In this document: positions 1 to 9,631 of the stretch, piece after piece
Numbering within the stretch: the stretch's first letter is position 1
Layout of the letters: every line of letters starts with the position of its first letter
Origin: Amycolatopsis umgeniensis
GTDB taxonomy: Bacteria; Actinomycetota; Actinomycetes; Mycobacteriales; Pseudonocardiaceae
Direction of reading: 5' to 3'
Length of the DNA: 64,000 nucleotides
Assembly: GCF_014205155.1 (NCBI RefSeq)
Contig: NZ_JACHMX010000001.1
Location: 4,278,001 to 4,342,000 of the forward strand
Notes under the pieces: model-generated
What the model was told of the DNA's origin: nothing
Database searches by the model: none
Seen by the model: the letters and a program-made list of their open reading frames with translations, nothing else
Made by a program: the position numbers and the translations under genes

Positions 1-39
1 CGCCGCCCACTCGTGCTCCTTTCGTCGCATCGAGGGTAA

Positions 40-75
40 CCCGCGTTCGGAGTATTCGAATGATCCGAACGCGGG
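40..75. terminator. 12-bp perfect inverted repeat, likely terminator
   Basis: Arms at 40-51 and 64-75 are perfect complements around a 12-nt spacer. It sits 12 bp beyond the stop codon of the reverse-strand ABC permease at 87-1331, where a transcript end is expected. No clear U-tract is seen, as is usual in GC-rich actinobacteria. Confidence 0.6.
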
Positions 76-86
76 AACGGGTGACC

Positions 87-1331
87 TCAGGCGATCACGG
101 ACAGCAAGACGGAACCGACGACCAGCACGTCGACTCCCCTCAGCGCTTGGAGCCCGGCGGCACCGCCGCTGACGTCGTAGTTCATCGGCGGCCGGGTCGC
201 CGTCCGGAGCGCGGCGAAGACGGCGAGCGGGATCGCGAGCCACACCGGCCAGGCCGGAGTCACCCCGAGCGTCAGCGTCACCAAGCCGAGCAGGCCTCCC
301 CAGCCGAGGCCGAGCACCGCGATCACCAGGCCGTTGACCAGCCGTAGCTCCCAGTCGGACGCGCCGAGCCATCGCCTGCGGCCGGGGTTGCGCCACAGTT
401 CGCCGAGCCCGCCGACGAACGGCACCAGCGCCGCGTACGCGCCGAGCGCGAACAGCGGCCCCGCCGGGACGGCCGGGAACGCCAGATGTCCGGCACCGAC
501 CAGGCACGCGATCACCACACTGGCCGCCGCGAAACGCGAACGGCCGAGCACCCCGGCCCACGCGAGCCGCAGCGCCGTCGGACGCCGCAGCGAAAGCCAA
601 GGCACCGGCTTCGATTCCGGGATCAGCAGCATCGGGTCCATGAAGACCGCGGCCATCGCCCGCAGGAGCCGCGCGTTCCAGCCGTCGACGAGGTCCTGGC
701 GCCCGACCCTGGACACCGGTTCGCCGCCGAAGGCCACCGCCACCGCGACAACGAACAGCGCACCGGCCAGCACTTCGACCGCGATCGGGCCCAGCCCGGC
801 GGCGGCCACCGCCAGACCGGCCACCGCGAGCACGACCGGCGCGAACGTTTCCCCGCGGATCGCGGTCCGCCGCGCGGTGACGGCGGCCAGGACCGCCCCG
901 GCGGCGGTCAACGCCGACATCGCGATCCAGACGTCCTTCGATCCGCCGCCGATCGCGGTGACCAGCGCCCCGGTGTAGCCGACCACCACGACCAGCCCGA
1001 GCCAGAGCGTCCACATCCGCTTCGCGACGACACGGCGCCTGTCGACACCGGCGAAGTCCATCCACGTCAGCGCCGCCGGTTCGGCCCAGACGAAACCGCG
1101 GCGCAACAGGCTGCGCCAGAAGATCGCGCACAGCACGATCAGCAGGCCGAACACCGCCGGGAAATCCACAAGGGACTGTCCAAAAAGGAAATGACGCAGC
1201 TTCGGCAGGTTCTCGAACGCGGTGAAGAGCGCGCCGAAACCGAACAGCGCGAGAAAGGTCTGGTAATCCCCGTTGAGCAGTCCGCCGAATCGCTGTCGTC
1301 CCGGAACGTGCGTGGGGGCCTTCGTGGTCAC
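87..1331 (-). CDS. ABC transporter membrane protein (414 aa)
   Basis: This is a polytopic membrane protein with roughly ten hydrophobic segments spread over its length, no soluble domain and no ATPase motif. It most likely forms the membrane channel for the ATPase encoded just upstream. The GTG start at 1331 overlaps the ATPase TGA stop by 4 nt (GTGA), the typical coupled arrangement, so I prefer it to longer in-frame starts lying inside the ATPase gene. The substrate cannot be read from the sequence. It is the third gene of an LLM oxidoreductase - ATPase - permease operon. I recognise no specific named family. Confidence 0.75.
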   Translation of the reverse strand: MTTKAPTHVPGRQRFGGLLNGDYQTFLALFGFGALFTAFENLPKLRHFLFGQSLVDFPAVFGLLIVLCAIFWRSLLRRGFVWAEPAALTWMDFAGVDRRRVVAKRMWTLWLGLVVVVGYTGALVTAIGGGSKDVWIAMSALTAAGAVLAAVTARRTAIRGETFAPVVLAVAGLAVAAAGLGPIAVEVLAGALFVVAVAVAFGGEPVSRVGRQDLVDGWNARLLRAMAAVFMDPMLLIPESKPVPWLSLRRPTALRLAWAGVLGRSRFAAASVVIACLVGAGHLAFPAVPAGPLFALGAYAALVPFVGGLGELWRNPGRRRWLGASDWELRLVNGLVIAVLGLGWGGLLGLVTLTLGVTPAWPVWLAIPLAVFAALRTATRPPMNYDVSGGAAGLQALRGVDVLVVGSVLLSVIA

Positions 1332-1933
1332 CACAGCTCGAGGGTCGAGTCGGCCGCTTCGAGCAGCGGGGGATGGTGTGTCGCCACCACGACCGCCGCC
1401 CCGGCGCCGGTCGAACGCGCGATCAGCGACGTCAGCCATTCCTTCCCGGCGACGTCGAGCGCCCGCTCGGGCTCGTCGAGCAGCAGGACGTCGTGCGGCC
1501 GCGCCGTCGCGCCGAGGAGCAGCAGACGGCGGCGCTGCCCGGCGGAGAACTTGCCCGCGGTGACCTTCGCGCGTTCGGACAGGCCCGCGTCCGACAACAA
1601 GGCTTCGTGATCGCCGAGATCGGCTCCGAACGAACCCTCCAGCACTTCGAGATGCTGGAGCGGGGTCAATTCGGCGAAGAAATCGGAATCGTCGAACAGG
1701 ACGGAGACCTTGCGGCGAAAGGAAAGGTCACGCTCGTCGGGTTTTCCGCCCGCGACGACGACGCGTCCTCGTTGCGGCGCCTGCGTTCCGTACAGGCACC
1801 TCAGCAAAGTCGATTTCCCGACCCCGTTCGGGCCCGCGATCACCGCGCATTCGCCCGCTTCGACCTCGAAATCGAGGTCTTCGAACAACCAGTGCTCCCC
1901 GGCCTTGACGCCGAGCCCGCGTACGTCGATCAT
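1328..1933 (-). CDS. ABC transporter ATP-binding protein (201 aa)
   Basis: A compact ABC ATPase. Walker A is GPNGVGKST at residues 34-42, the signature region is FSAGQRRR, and Walker B is VLLLDEPERALD followed by the H-loop ATHH. At 201 residues it is at the short end for the family, resembling CcmA-type single-domain ATPases. It would energise the membrane protein at 87-1331. The start at 1933 overlaps the stop of the LLM oxidoreductase by 4 nt (ATGA), and its own stop overlaps the permease start by 4 nt, so the three genes are probably translationally coupled. Direction of transport is unknown; export is more likely because no binding protein is present. Confidence 0.88.
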   Translation of the reverse strand: MIDVRGLGVKAGEHWLFEDLDFEVEAGECAVIAGPNGVGKSTLLRCLYGTQAPQRGRVVVAGGKPDERDLSFRRKVSVLFDDSDFFAELTPLQHLEVLEGSFGADLGDHEALLSDAGLSERAKVTAGKFSAGQRRRLLLLGATARPHDVLLLDEPERALDVAGKEWLTSLIARSTGAGAAVVVATHHPPLLEAADSTLELW

Positions 1934-2802
1934 TTGCCGCGCACCAGGTCGATCACCGGTGCGAGCGGCTCCATATTGCGCTCGAGCACGGTGAAATACG
2001 TCAAGCCGAACCGCTCGCGATGGGCGAGGATCTGTTCGGCGATCTGCTCGTGGGTACCGATGAGCACCGTCGGCACTTCGGCGAGCTGCTCGACGGTGAG
2101 CGTGCCCTTCAGGAATTCGTGAGCACTTTCCAAACCCGCACGCCGATCGCGGGTCACCGTGACCACTTGCGAAATGACGTTGAATTCGGCGGCGCGGCCA
2201 CGCAGTTTCTCGCGGACGAAAGCCACGCGTCCGTCGATCCCGGCCGCGTCGTCGAGAACCAGCGCACCCCCGTCGGGAACGGCCGCCGTACCGGAGAATC
2301 CGATGATGTCGGCGTGTTCGGCGGCCAAGGCGAGCACCCTGTCCCCTCGACCGGCGATCATCAGCGGCGGGCCCGGTTTCTGCACGGTTTCCGGTTTATG
2401 GCCTTCGTCCGCGTAAAGCCTTTTGAGCTCTTTGATGGTGTGTTCGAGGTGTTCGACGCGCAGGCCGGCACGGGGGAATTCCATCCCCGCCGCTTCGAAT
2501 TCGGCCTTCCGGTACCCGGCGCCGAGACCCAGTTCGAGCCTGCCTTCGGTGAACTGGTCCGTGCCGGTGACGTCGCGGGCGAGCAGCACCGGATTGTAGA
2601 AAGCGGTGTTGATGACGAACGTGTTGAGCCGCACCCGCTCGGTCACCTCGGCGGCGAGCACGAGGGCGGGAAAGGGCGGCGCCATACCCAGATGGTCCGC
2701 CGCACCAACGACGTCGAAACCGAGGGCTTCGGCCTTGCGGCATTTCTCGACCCACGCCGCCCGGCTGTCCGGGACGACCATGTTCACGCCGAACTTGAGC
2801 AT
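1930..2802 (-). CDS. LLM-class F420-dependent oxidoreductase (290 aa)
   Basis: A TIM-barrel flavin/F420 oxidoreductase of the luciferase-like monooxygenase superfamily. Visible family features are the N-terminal LKFGVNM strand, the AADHLG segment, the VRLNTFVINTAFYNP strand with LLARDV, the LELGLGAGY motif, and the PLMIAGRGDRVLALAAEHADI region near residue 150. It matches the F420-using actinobacterial subgroup in length and layout. The substrate is unknown. It is the first gene of an operon with an ABC ATPase and permease (4-nt overlaps), a pairing that hints at modification and transport of the same small molecule; that link is inference. Confidence 0.85.
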   Translation of the reverse strand: MLKFGVNMVVPDSRAAWVEKCRKAEALGFDVVGAADHLGMAPPFPALVLAAEVTERVRLNTFVINTAFYNPVLLARDVTGTDQFTEGRLELGLGAGYRKAEFEAAGMEFPRAGLRVEHLEHTIKELKRLYADEGHKPETVQKPGPPLMIAGRGDRVLALAAEHADIIGFSGTAAVPDGGALVLDDAAGIDGRVAFVREKLRGRAAEFNVISQVVTVTRDRRAGLESAHEFLKGTLTVEQLAEVPTVLIGTHEQIAEQILAHRERFGLTYFTVLERNMEPLAPVIDLVRGK

Positions 2803-2830
2803 GCGGCCACGCTACCCATGCCGAAAGAGA

Positions 2831-2870
2831 AAGGCCTCATCCCCAGGAATGACCATGGGGATGAGGCCTT
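2831..2870 (-). terminator. Terminator of pckG
   Basis: Arms of 14 bp at 2831-2844 and 2857-2870 are perfectly complementary with a 12-nt loop. The element lies 16 bp past the pckG stop codon and before the start of the next reverse-strand gene. Confidence 0.75.
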
Positions 2871-2885
2871 CTCCGGTGTTCAGGA

Positions 2886-4709
<1,824 letters not shown>

Positions 4710-4733
4710 CTCTACTCCTGACTTCCGACGGCA

Positions 4734-4822
4734 GAAGCCCACATCGGGAACGACGCTGTTCCGATGCGGGCTTCAGTGCCGGCGACCGAATGGCTTCGCA
4801 CACCGGCGGGAAGACCGGTGTG
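4734..4822 (-). promoter_or_regulatory. Structured pckG 5' leader (two hairpins)
   Basis: The first hairpin (4734-4774) pairs GAAGCCC with GGGCTTC, then CATCGG with CCGATG, then AAC with GTT, with a mismatch and a bulge. The second (4799-4822) has 8-bp arms CACACCGG/CCGGTGTG. They lie 25-115 nt upstream of the pckG start on its mRNA. The rest of the 418-bp gene-free stretch 4710-5127 holds a 9-bp inverted repeat at 4923-4960 and the terminator at 5009-5036. I see no recognisable riboswitch class. Confidence 0.4.
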
Positions 4823-5008
4823 CAGGTTTTGGGATTCCCCGAGAGTAGCCGGATGACCGGCAGGTAACCGAGAGCTGACCTGTCGGTTCTCTCACAAGAA
4901 CGATAAGGGAATCGATTCAGTATCACCGGAATGGGCCATACGCAGAAATTCTTCCGGTGATCGACGGCACAACCGCCAGACCCTCAGTGGGCGAATCGGA
5001 CACGAGAA

Positions 5009-5036
5009 AGCCCGGTACGAGGTCTCGTACCGGGCT
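5009..5036. terminator. 13-bp hairpin terminator downstream of the DUF6802-like gene
   Basis: Arms 5009-5021 and 5024-5036 are perfect complements with almost no loop, so the top pairs would open. It lies about 90 bp beyond the stop of the reverse-strand gene 5128-5841 and upstream of the pckG promoter region. Confidence 0.65.
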
Positions 5037-5127
5037 GTTCTGTGACCAGAATTACACCGAATTGCCGGAAGAATGGACTGGACCACTCACGAATGGGTAT
5101 CCGTATTGGTTTAGTCCATTTCCGGAT

Positions 5128-5841
5128 TCAGTTCGGGCTGATCCACTGGCCGGTGGCGGAATCGATCTTCGCCACTCCTTCGAGTGTTTGGGTGCCCGCG
5201 CCGCCCCAGGCCGCGTCGCCTGCCGGGTCGCCGGCGGGAGCGCTCGCGAAGGCCGAGCCGATGTCCTCATTGACCACACCGCTGCTGGTCTCGGTCCACT
5301 GGCCGGGCCCGGTGTGCTCGTAGGTCTTGGAGTTGCCGGAAGCGTCGGTCTCCACCGCGATGTCGGCTTTGCCGTCGCCGTCCTTGTCGGTGAAGGCGAT
5401 CGTGCGGCCGTCCTCGGTCTGGATGACGGCGGTGTCGGGGGTCCCGTCGCCGTCGGTGTCGATCGTCGGCGGGCCGACCTCGACGTCGCCGCTGGGCATG
5501 TCGGCGTGCATGGTGCCGCTGGTGCCCGCGTCGCTGCCGCTGTCGTCGCTGCCGCCACCGGCCTCGACCCACGCGCCGGACGATTCGTCGTAGACGGCTT
5601 CCTGGACGACCTTGCCGTTCTCGTCGAGCACCGCGTACTGATCGGCGTCGCCGTCGCCGTCGGTGTCGACGAACGCCTGGCCGGTGCCGTCGTCGTGCTG
5701 GATGACGGCGGCGTCGTTCACGCCGTCCTTGTCGAGGTCGTAGTTGAGCTCGGCCTGGTACTCCTCGCCGTCAACGTGGACCGTGACCGCCTCCGTGGAG
5801 CCCGCCTCGGTGTCCGTGCCGCCGCTCTCGTCGACCCACAT
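5128..5841 (-). CDS. DUF6802-like acidic repeat protein (237 aa)
   Basis: An acidic, glycine- and aspartate-rich protein. It holds several DxDxDGxxD loops (for example DLDKDGVND, DTDGDGDAD, DTDGDGTPD, DKDGDGKAD) of the kind that bind calcium in thrombospondin-type and dockerin-like repeats. Two halves, each alternating D-loops with short strands (AVIQ, AVLDENGK), suggest an internal duplication. A Gly/Ser/Asp linker lies in the middle. There is no obvious signal peptide or membrane segment from the start at 5841. It resembles the uncharacterised actinobacterial DUF6802 family; no function is known to me. It is monocistronic, bounded by a terminator at 5009-5036. Confidence 0.7.
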   Translation of the reverse strand: MWVDESGGTDTEAGSTEAVTVHVDGEEYQAELNYDLDKDGVNDAAVIQHDDGTGQAFVDTDGDGDADQYAVLDENGKVVQEAVYDESSGAWVEAGGGSDDSGSDAGTSGTMHADMPSGDVEVGPPTIDTDGDGTPDTAVIQTEDGRTIAFTDKDGDGKADIAVETDASGNSKTYEHTGPGQWTETSSGVVNEDIGSAFASAPAGDPAGDAAWGGAGTQTLEGVAKIDSATGQWISPN

Positions 5842-5933
5842 GGGATAACCCCCTCGTTGACCTGCTGGTGTGTCGAAGCTTAAGACTCACCGTAGGCCCG
5901 TTCGGTTCCGGTCCACAACACCGGCCACCCTGG

Positions 5934-7757
5934 TCAGGCGTCGCGCAGTGACCGGATGCGACCGAGAAGCGACTCCGCGCGATCACGGCCGTCGGAGACG
6001 TCCTTCAAACGCTTCGCTACCGACGAGATCTTCTTGGCCCGTTCCTGCGCGCCCATCTTGATCGTCTTGTCGACTTCCTTCAACTCCGCCTCGATCGCGT
6101 CGATGCGGCGGCCGAGGGCTTCGTCGAGCGCCATCGACAGCTGCTGTTCGGCCTCGATCAGCTGCTCCGCGACGAGCTGGTCCAAGGTGGACCGCGCGTC
6201 GGCGATCGCCTCGACCAGCCATTGCTTCATATGCTGCTTGTCCGACGCGTGCTTGCGGGTCCGCGCCATCCACCATCCGGCGCCGAGGCCGATGATGATC
6301 GTGGCGGGCAGGATCACCGGGTTCAGGATCGCGACACCGGCCAGTGGCAGCGCGGCGACCTTCCCGGCACCGAGTCCGCCGGAAACACCCATGAAGATGA
6401 GCAATTTGTCTTCGGCCGTCGGCGGTTTCTTGTCCGGCGGGCGCAGGACGACCGGCGGACCGCCCGCCCTGGCGAACTGGCCGCGGATGATGTCGAGCTC
6501 TTCGGCCGAGAACAGCTCCGAAAGCGCGACGTTGGTGACCTGGTTGAGCCGCTGGGAGAGCAGCATCGAGATCCGCTGCGACGTCGTCTGCAGCGCGATG
6601 TCGACCTGCTGGGGCAGCGCGGCGAGGTCGTCACGCTTCGCGCCGTCGATCCGCTGCCGGAAATGGGTCGACGCGTCGCGCATCTGCCTGCTGGTCTCGT
6701 GCCCGACCTCGACGCGGGTCCGCTGGATCTCCGCGCGCAGTTTCAGCTGCCAGCCCCGGGTCGAAGAGCGGCGCTCGGTGGTCAGGTCGTCGCGGCGCTG
6801 GCGCAGCTGTTCCGCCTCGGCCTCACCGGCCGACAGCGCGCGGCTTTCCGCCTGCAGCTTCGCCTTGAGTTCGCCCAGCGCGCTCGAAAGCGCGCGCAGC
6901 GTGTTGGCCTCGCCCAGCATCGCCGAGCGGCCGACCAGCAACTCCTGCAGCGCGCCCTGCAACGCGGCGATCCCGGCCTTCTCGCGCAGCATCATGGCCA
7001 TCTGCTCGTTCGGGGCCTTGGCCGCCGTCTCGAACATGCGCGCGGACACCGGGTGGAACACCGCGTCGGCGAACCGGGGAGCGTGCTCGGCGAGCAGCCG
7101 CCTGTCGGCTTCGAGCACCTCGCGCCAGCCGCGGAACTGGTCGGTTTTGGTCAGCGCGAACAGCACTGTCTCGACGCGCTCGCCCATGTCATGCAGGAAC
7201 TGCAGTTCCGGCGCGGTGAAGGGAGAGGAAGCGTCGACGACGAACAGCAGCGCGGTGGCGCCCGCGGCAGCCTCCTTCGCCAGTTCGCCGTGCATCGAGT
7301 CGAGTCCGCCGACGCCCGGGGTATCCACAATGGACACACGCTCGAGCAGCGGGACCGGCCCTGAAACCTCGACGTAGCGCGGCGGGAGCTGGCCTTCCGG
7401 CAGTTCGTGCGCGGCCGAGACCCAGTGGATCAGGTCGTTGAGGTTGATCGGCACCGGTGCCAGCTGGCCCGGATAGCAGGCTTGGGCGGACCACTGCTGG
7501 GCGTGCTCGAAGACGAGGTACGTCGCCGTGGCGACGTCGGCGTCCACAGGGGACAGTCCCGGCATGGAGAGGAGCGCGTTCACGAGCGAGCTCTTGCCGC
7601 GGTTGGTCTCGCCGACCACCACGACCGACGGCTTCTTCGGCCGCGCCTTCCGGATGTCCTCGACCCATTTCGCCGCCTGAGGATCGGCTTCGCGGACGAC
7701 GGTGAGCAGCTGCTCGCGGGTGCTTTGGACGACCGCGGGCAAACCGGGTGCGGTCAC
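5934..7757 (-). CDS. Dynamin-like GTPase with membrane hairpin (607 aa)
   Basis: A bacterial dynamin-family large GTPase. The N-terminal G domain shows G1 GETNRGKSSLVNALL, a switch threonine in VATATY, G3 DTPGVGG and G4 TKTDQF. A long helical stalk with heptad character follows. Near residues 445-500 a hydrophobic pair of segments (GKVAALPLAGVAILNPVI, then ATIIIGLGAGWWMA) is the likely membrane paddle, then a C-terminal coiled coil. Such proteins tubulate, fuse or protect membranes. The start at 7757 overlaps the GrpE-like gene by 4 nt, so the two are coupled. A second, divergent dynamin-like GTPase lies at 9632-11263, as in the paired bacterial dynamins (DynA/DynB, IniA/IniC). The exact process is not known. 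Confidence 0.85.
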   Translation of the reverse strand: MTAPGLPAVVQSTREQLLTVVREADPQAAKWVEDIRKARPKKPSVVVVGETNRGKSSLVNALLSMPGLSPVDADVATATYLVFEHAQQWSAQACYPGQLAPVPINLNDLIHWVSAAHELPEGQLPPRYVEVSGPVPLLERVSIVDTPGVGGLDSMHGELAKEAAAGATALLFVVDASSPFTAPELQFLHDMGERVETVLFALTKTDQFRGWREVLEADRRLLAEHAPRFADAVFHPVSARMFETAAKAPNEQMAMMLREKAGIAALQGALQELLVGRSAMLGEANTLRALSSALGELKAKLQAESRALSAGEAEAEQLRQRRDDLTTERRSSTRGWQLKLRAEIQRTRVEVGHETSRQMRDASTHFRQRIDGAKRDDLAALPQQVDIALQTTSQRISMLLSQRLNQVTNVALSELFSAEELDIIRGQFARAGGPPVVLRPPDKKPPTAEDKLLIFMGVSGGLGAGKVAALPLAGVAILNPVILPATIIIGLGAGWWMARTRKHASDKQHMKQWLVEAIADARSTLDQLVAEQLIEAEQQLSMALDEALGRRIDAIEAELKEVDKTIKMGAQERAKKISSVAKRLKDVSDGRDRAESLLGRIRSLRDA

Positions 7758-8251
7758 TGGGCCTTCTTCGCGTAGACGATGACGATCGGCGCGCGCAGGA
7801 CGCGGTCGTGATCGGCGAAGCCGACGACCTCGGTCTCCGCGACGAGCCCTTCGAGCGCCGGGTCTTCGGTAGCGACCGCGCCACCGGCCTCGTGCACGGC
7901 GGGGTCGAACCGCTCGCCGTCGGGACGCAGGGCACGGACGCCGATCCCGGCGAGACCGTGTTCGAGCCGCTCGACGACGCCGCCGCTGCGGGCGCGATCA
8001 AGGGCGTACAGGCAGAGCTGGATCAGCGCCTGCCTGTCGGCGAGAGCCTGTTCGAGGTCGGCCGGACCCGTGGTCGTGGACTCCACATCGGTCTTCGACG
8101 TGGCTTCGACGGCCTCGGTTCCCTCGGGCGGCGAAGTCGCGCCGTCCGCCTCGGCGATGATCGCCGCGATGCTCACCGCCGCGATCTGGCCGGTGGGCAC
8201 GTCATCCGGATTCTCCTCGTCGACCGCCTTCTTGCGCAGCCACGCACCCAC
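7754..8251 (-). CDS. GrpE-like nucleotide exchange domain protein
   Basis: The C-terminal part reads like the GrpE beta domain: a PDGERFDPAVHEA segment, then two short strands and a final VLRAPIVIVY. GrpE proteins release ADP from DnaK-type Hsp70. Here the long dimerising coiled coil is short and the N-terminal half is acidic and Ser/Thr-rich, so this is a specialised paralog, not the housekeeping grpE. I chose GTG 8251 (165 aa, beginning with a GAWLRKK segment); an in-frame ATG at 8380 would give 208 aa with an Arg-rich, unconvincing N-terminus. The gene overlaps the downstream dynamin start by 4 nt, implying the two products act together. Confidence 0.65.
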   Translation of the reverse strand: MGAWLRKKAVDEENPDDVPTGQIAAVSIAAIIAEADGATSPPEGTEAVEATSKTDVESTTTGPADLEQALADRQALIQLCLYALDRARSGGVVERLEHGLAGIGVRALRPDGERFDPAVHEAGGAVATEDPALEGLVAETEVVGFADHDRVLRAPIVIVYAKKAQ

Positions 8252-8367
8252 TGTGTTACCTATCGCGCCCCCGCGATCGCGCTGCCAGAGCGCGCCTCTC
8301 GTAGTCCGATCGCGTTCACCCGACAGGCGCGCCCTGCCATCACGATAGCGGGGCCTGACGGCCGAAA

Positions 8368-8394
8368 AGCGCGACTTCAAAAGATCAAAAGACC
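8368..8394 (-). repeat. 27-bp dispersed repeat, copy 1
   Basis: The reverse complement matches 26269-26295 at 25 of 27 positions. Both copies lie upstream of a gene and point in the same direction relative to it, about 120 bp (here) and 55 bp (copy 2) before the start codon. An ATAGCG motif follows within 30 bp in both. Confidence 0.6.
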
Positions 8395-8403
8395 TTGGTC
8401 ACT

Positions 8404-9027
8404 TTAGCCGGTGGAACTGTTCCCTGTGACCGAAACGGGGCGAAGGAATCTGGCGACGAGCACCTTCATCACCGCGAGTTCCGCGGCCGGATCGAGGTCC
8501 GGCTCCAGAATCACGCGGGAGAGCGGCGCGTCGATCAACGCGACGAGCCAGCTGGCCGCCGTTTTCGGCTCGAATCCGGGATCGATCCGGCCCGCTTCCA
8601 CGGCGCGTGTCACGAGGCCGACCAGTGCGTCGCGCAGGACGCGATCGTTGCCCTGGACCAGCTCGGCGAGTTCGGGGTCGCGGGCGCACTGCGCGGCGAC
8701 CTCGAGGACGAGCTTGGCCGCGACGGGATGGAGGAGCTGTTCGGACATGTGGGCGATGACCTGGAGGATCGCCTCCCACGGATCCTCGATCTCACGGGCG
8801 GCCGCGATCAGGGCCGCGGTTTCGTCGCCGTCCTGTTCGAAGATGCCGACGAACAGCGCGCGTTTGTTCGGGAAGTAGTGGAACAGGCTGCCGGTGCTGA
8901 TCCCCGCGACACGGCAGATCTCCGCCGTCGTGGTCTTCTCGAAGCCCTTCTCCGAGAAGCACCACGCGGCGGCGTCGAGGATGGCGCGGCGTTTCGCCTC
9001 GTGCTTGGCCGGGTCGACCGTCCTCAT
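8404..9027 (-). CDS. TetR-family transcriptional regulator (207 aa)
   Basis: The N-terminal TetR helix-turn-helix is clear: RRAILDAAAWCFSEKGFEKT, then TTAEICRVAGISTGSLFHYF and PNKRALF. The C-terminal ligand and dimerisation domain is alpha-helical. The ATG at 9027 overlaps the stop of the membrane-protein gene at 9024-9503 by 4 nt (ATGA), so the regulator is the second gene of that operon. A 14-bp perfect palindrome at 9519-9532, at the start of the operon, is the probable operator, implying autorepression relieved by a ligand handled by the membrane protein. The ligand is unknown. Confidence 0.88.
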   Translation of the reverse strand: MRTVDPAKHEAKRRAILDAAAWCFSEKGFEKTTTAEICRVAGISTGSLFHYFPNKRALFVGIFEQDGDETAALIAAAREIEDPWEAILQVIAHMSEQLLHPVAAKLVLEVAAQCARDPELAELVQGNDRVLRDALVGLVTRAVEAGRIDPGFEPKTAASWLVALIDAPLSRVILEPDLDPAAELAVMKVLVARFLRPVSVTGNSSTG

Positions 9028-9503
9028 TTCACCGCCGGCGGTTCGGCGTGCCAGGGGTAGCCGTGCTCGATGAAGGCCTTGGCGACGGCTTTGCGATCGA
9101 CGTCGCTCTTCTGCCGCGCCAGTTCCCGGCCGTCGGCGGCGAGCAGGACGAGCTCCTTGTCGTCGAAGAAGACGGCCTGCAGCTTGGCTTCGTAGGCGCG
9201 GGTGCGCCCCTTGACGGTGAGGGTGATGCGGGTCGGCGTCACCTTGACGATGAGCCGCTCGTGCGCCCAGGCCGCGGCGAACAGCAGGCCGAGGACCAGG
9301 CCGGCGCCGGCCCCGGCGATCGGGCCCCACGGGTCGGGGATGTCCGAGACGAGCTGGAACGGGCCCTTGAACGGGACCCAGCTCAGGGAGACCACCCAGT
9401 CGGCGATCGACTGGAGGAACCAGCCGATCGCGGCGCCCACCAGCGGACAGCCGAGCCAGGAGGCCGTGCGCAGCCACTGGGGCTCGTCGACGATCGTTTC
9501 CAT
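9024..9503 (-). CDS. Small membrane protein, YqeB-like (159 aa)
   Basis: Two hydrophobic segments are visible: a first around residues 14-40 (LGCPLVGAAIGWFLQSIADW) and a second around 60-80 (IAGAGAGLVLGLLFAAAW). A soluble C-terminal domain of about 80 residues follows, rich in short strands (VTPTRITLTVKGRTRAY, AVFFDDKELVLLAADG). This is the layout of uncharacterised YqeB-type actinobacterial proteins. It is the first gene of an operon with the TetR regulator and probably the main regulated target. ATG 9503 is used; an in-frame ATG at 9512 lies closer to the operator and would add three residues. Confidence 0.6.
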   Translation of the reverse strand: METIVDEPQWLRTASWLGCPLVGAAIGWFLQSIADWVVSLSWVPFKGPFQLVSDIPDPWGPIAGAGAGLVLGLLFAAAWAHERLIVKVTPTRITLTVKGRTRAYEAKLQAVFFDDKELVLLAADGRELARQKSDVDRKAVAKAFIEHGYPWHAEPPAVK

Positions 9504-9518
9504 GGTGCCCATTATTAG

Positions 9519-9532
9519 ACCGAGCGCTCGGT
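9519..9532. promoter_or_regulatory. Probable TetR operator (ACCGAGCGCTCGGT)
   Basis: A perfect 14-bp palindrome 16 bp upstream of the membrane-protein start at 9503, in the promoter region of the operon that also encodes a TetR repressor. Half-sites of the ACCGAGCG type are common among TetR operators in actinobacteria. The pairing with this regulator is inference from position. Confidence 0.65.
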
Positions 9533-9558
9533 TTATCAATCCTGGGGCCCGGAACCGG

Positions 9559-9624
9559 CCGCGTTCAGTCCTCTGGATGCGGTAGTTGCGCGTGCAAGTA
9601 CCGCATCCAGAGGACTGAACGCGG
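9559..9624. repeat. Long perfect intergenic hairpin (26-bp arms)
   Basis: Arms 9559-9584 and 9599-9624 are exact complements over 26 bp. The 14-nt spacer contains a further 4-bp pairing (TTGC/GCAA). It lies 8 bp after the stop of the dynamin-like gene 9632-11263, so it probably works as a terminator. Its length and near perfection resemble the intergenic hairpins at 13740-13796 and 27944-27988. Confidence 0.7.
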
Positions 9625-9631
9625 GGGTGCG

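Noticed and set aside
5009..5036. A riboswitch or attenuator in the pckG leader at this hairpin
   Set aside because: It is a short perfect stem just downstream of the DUF6802-like gene and far from pckG, which fits a simple terminator.
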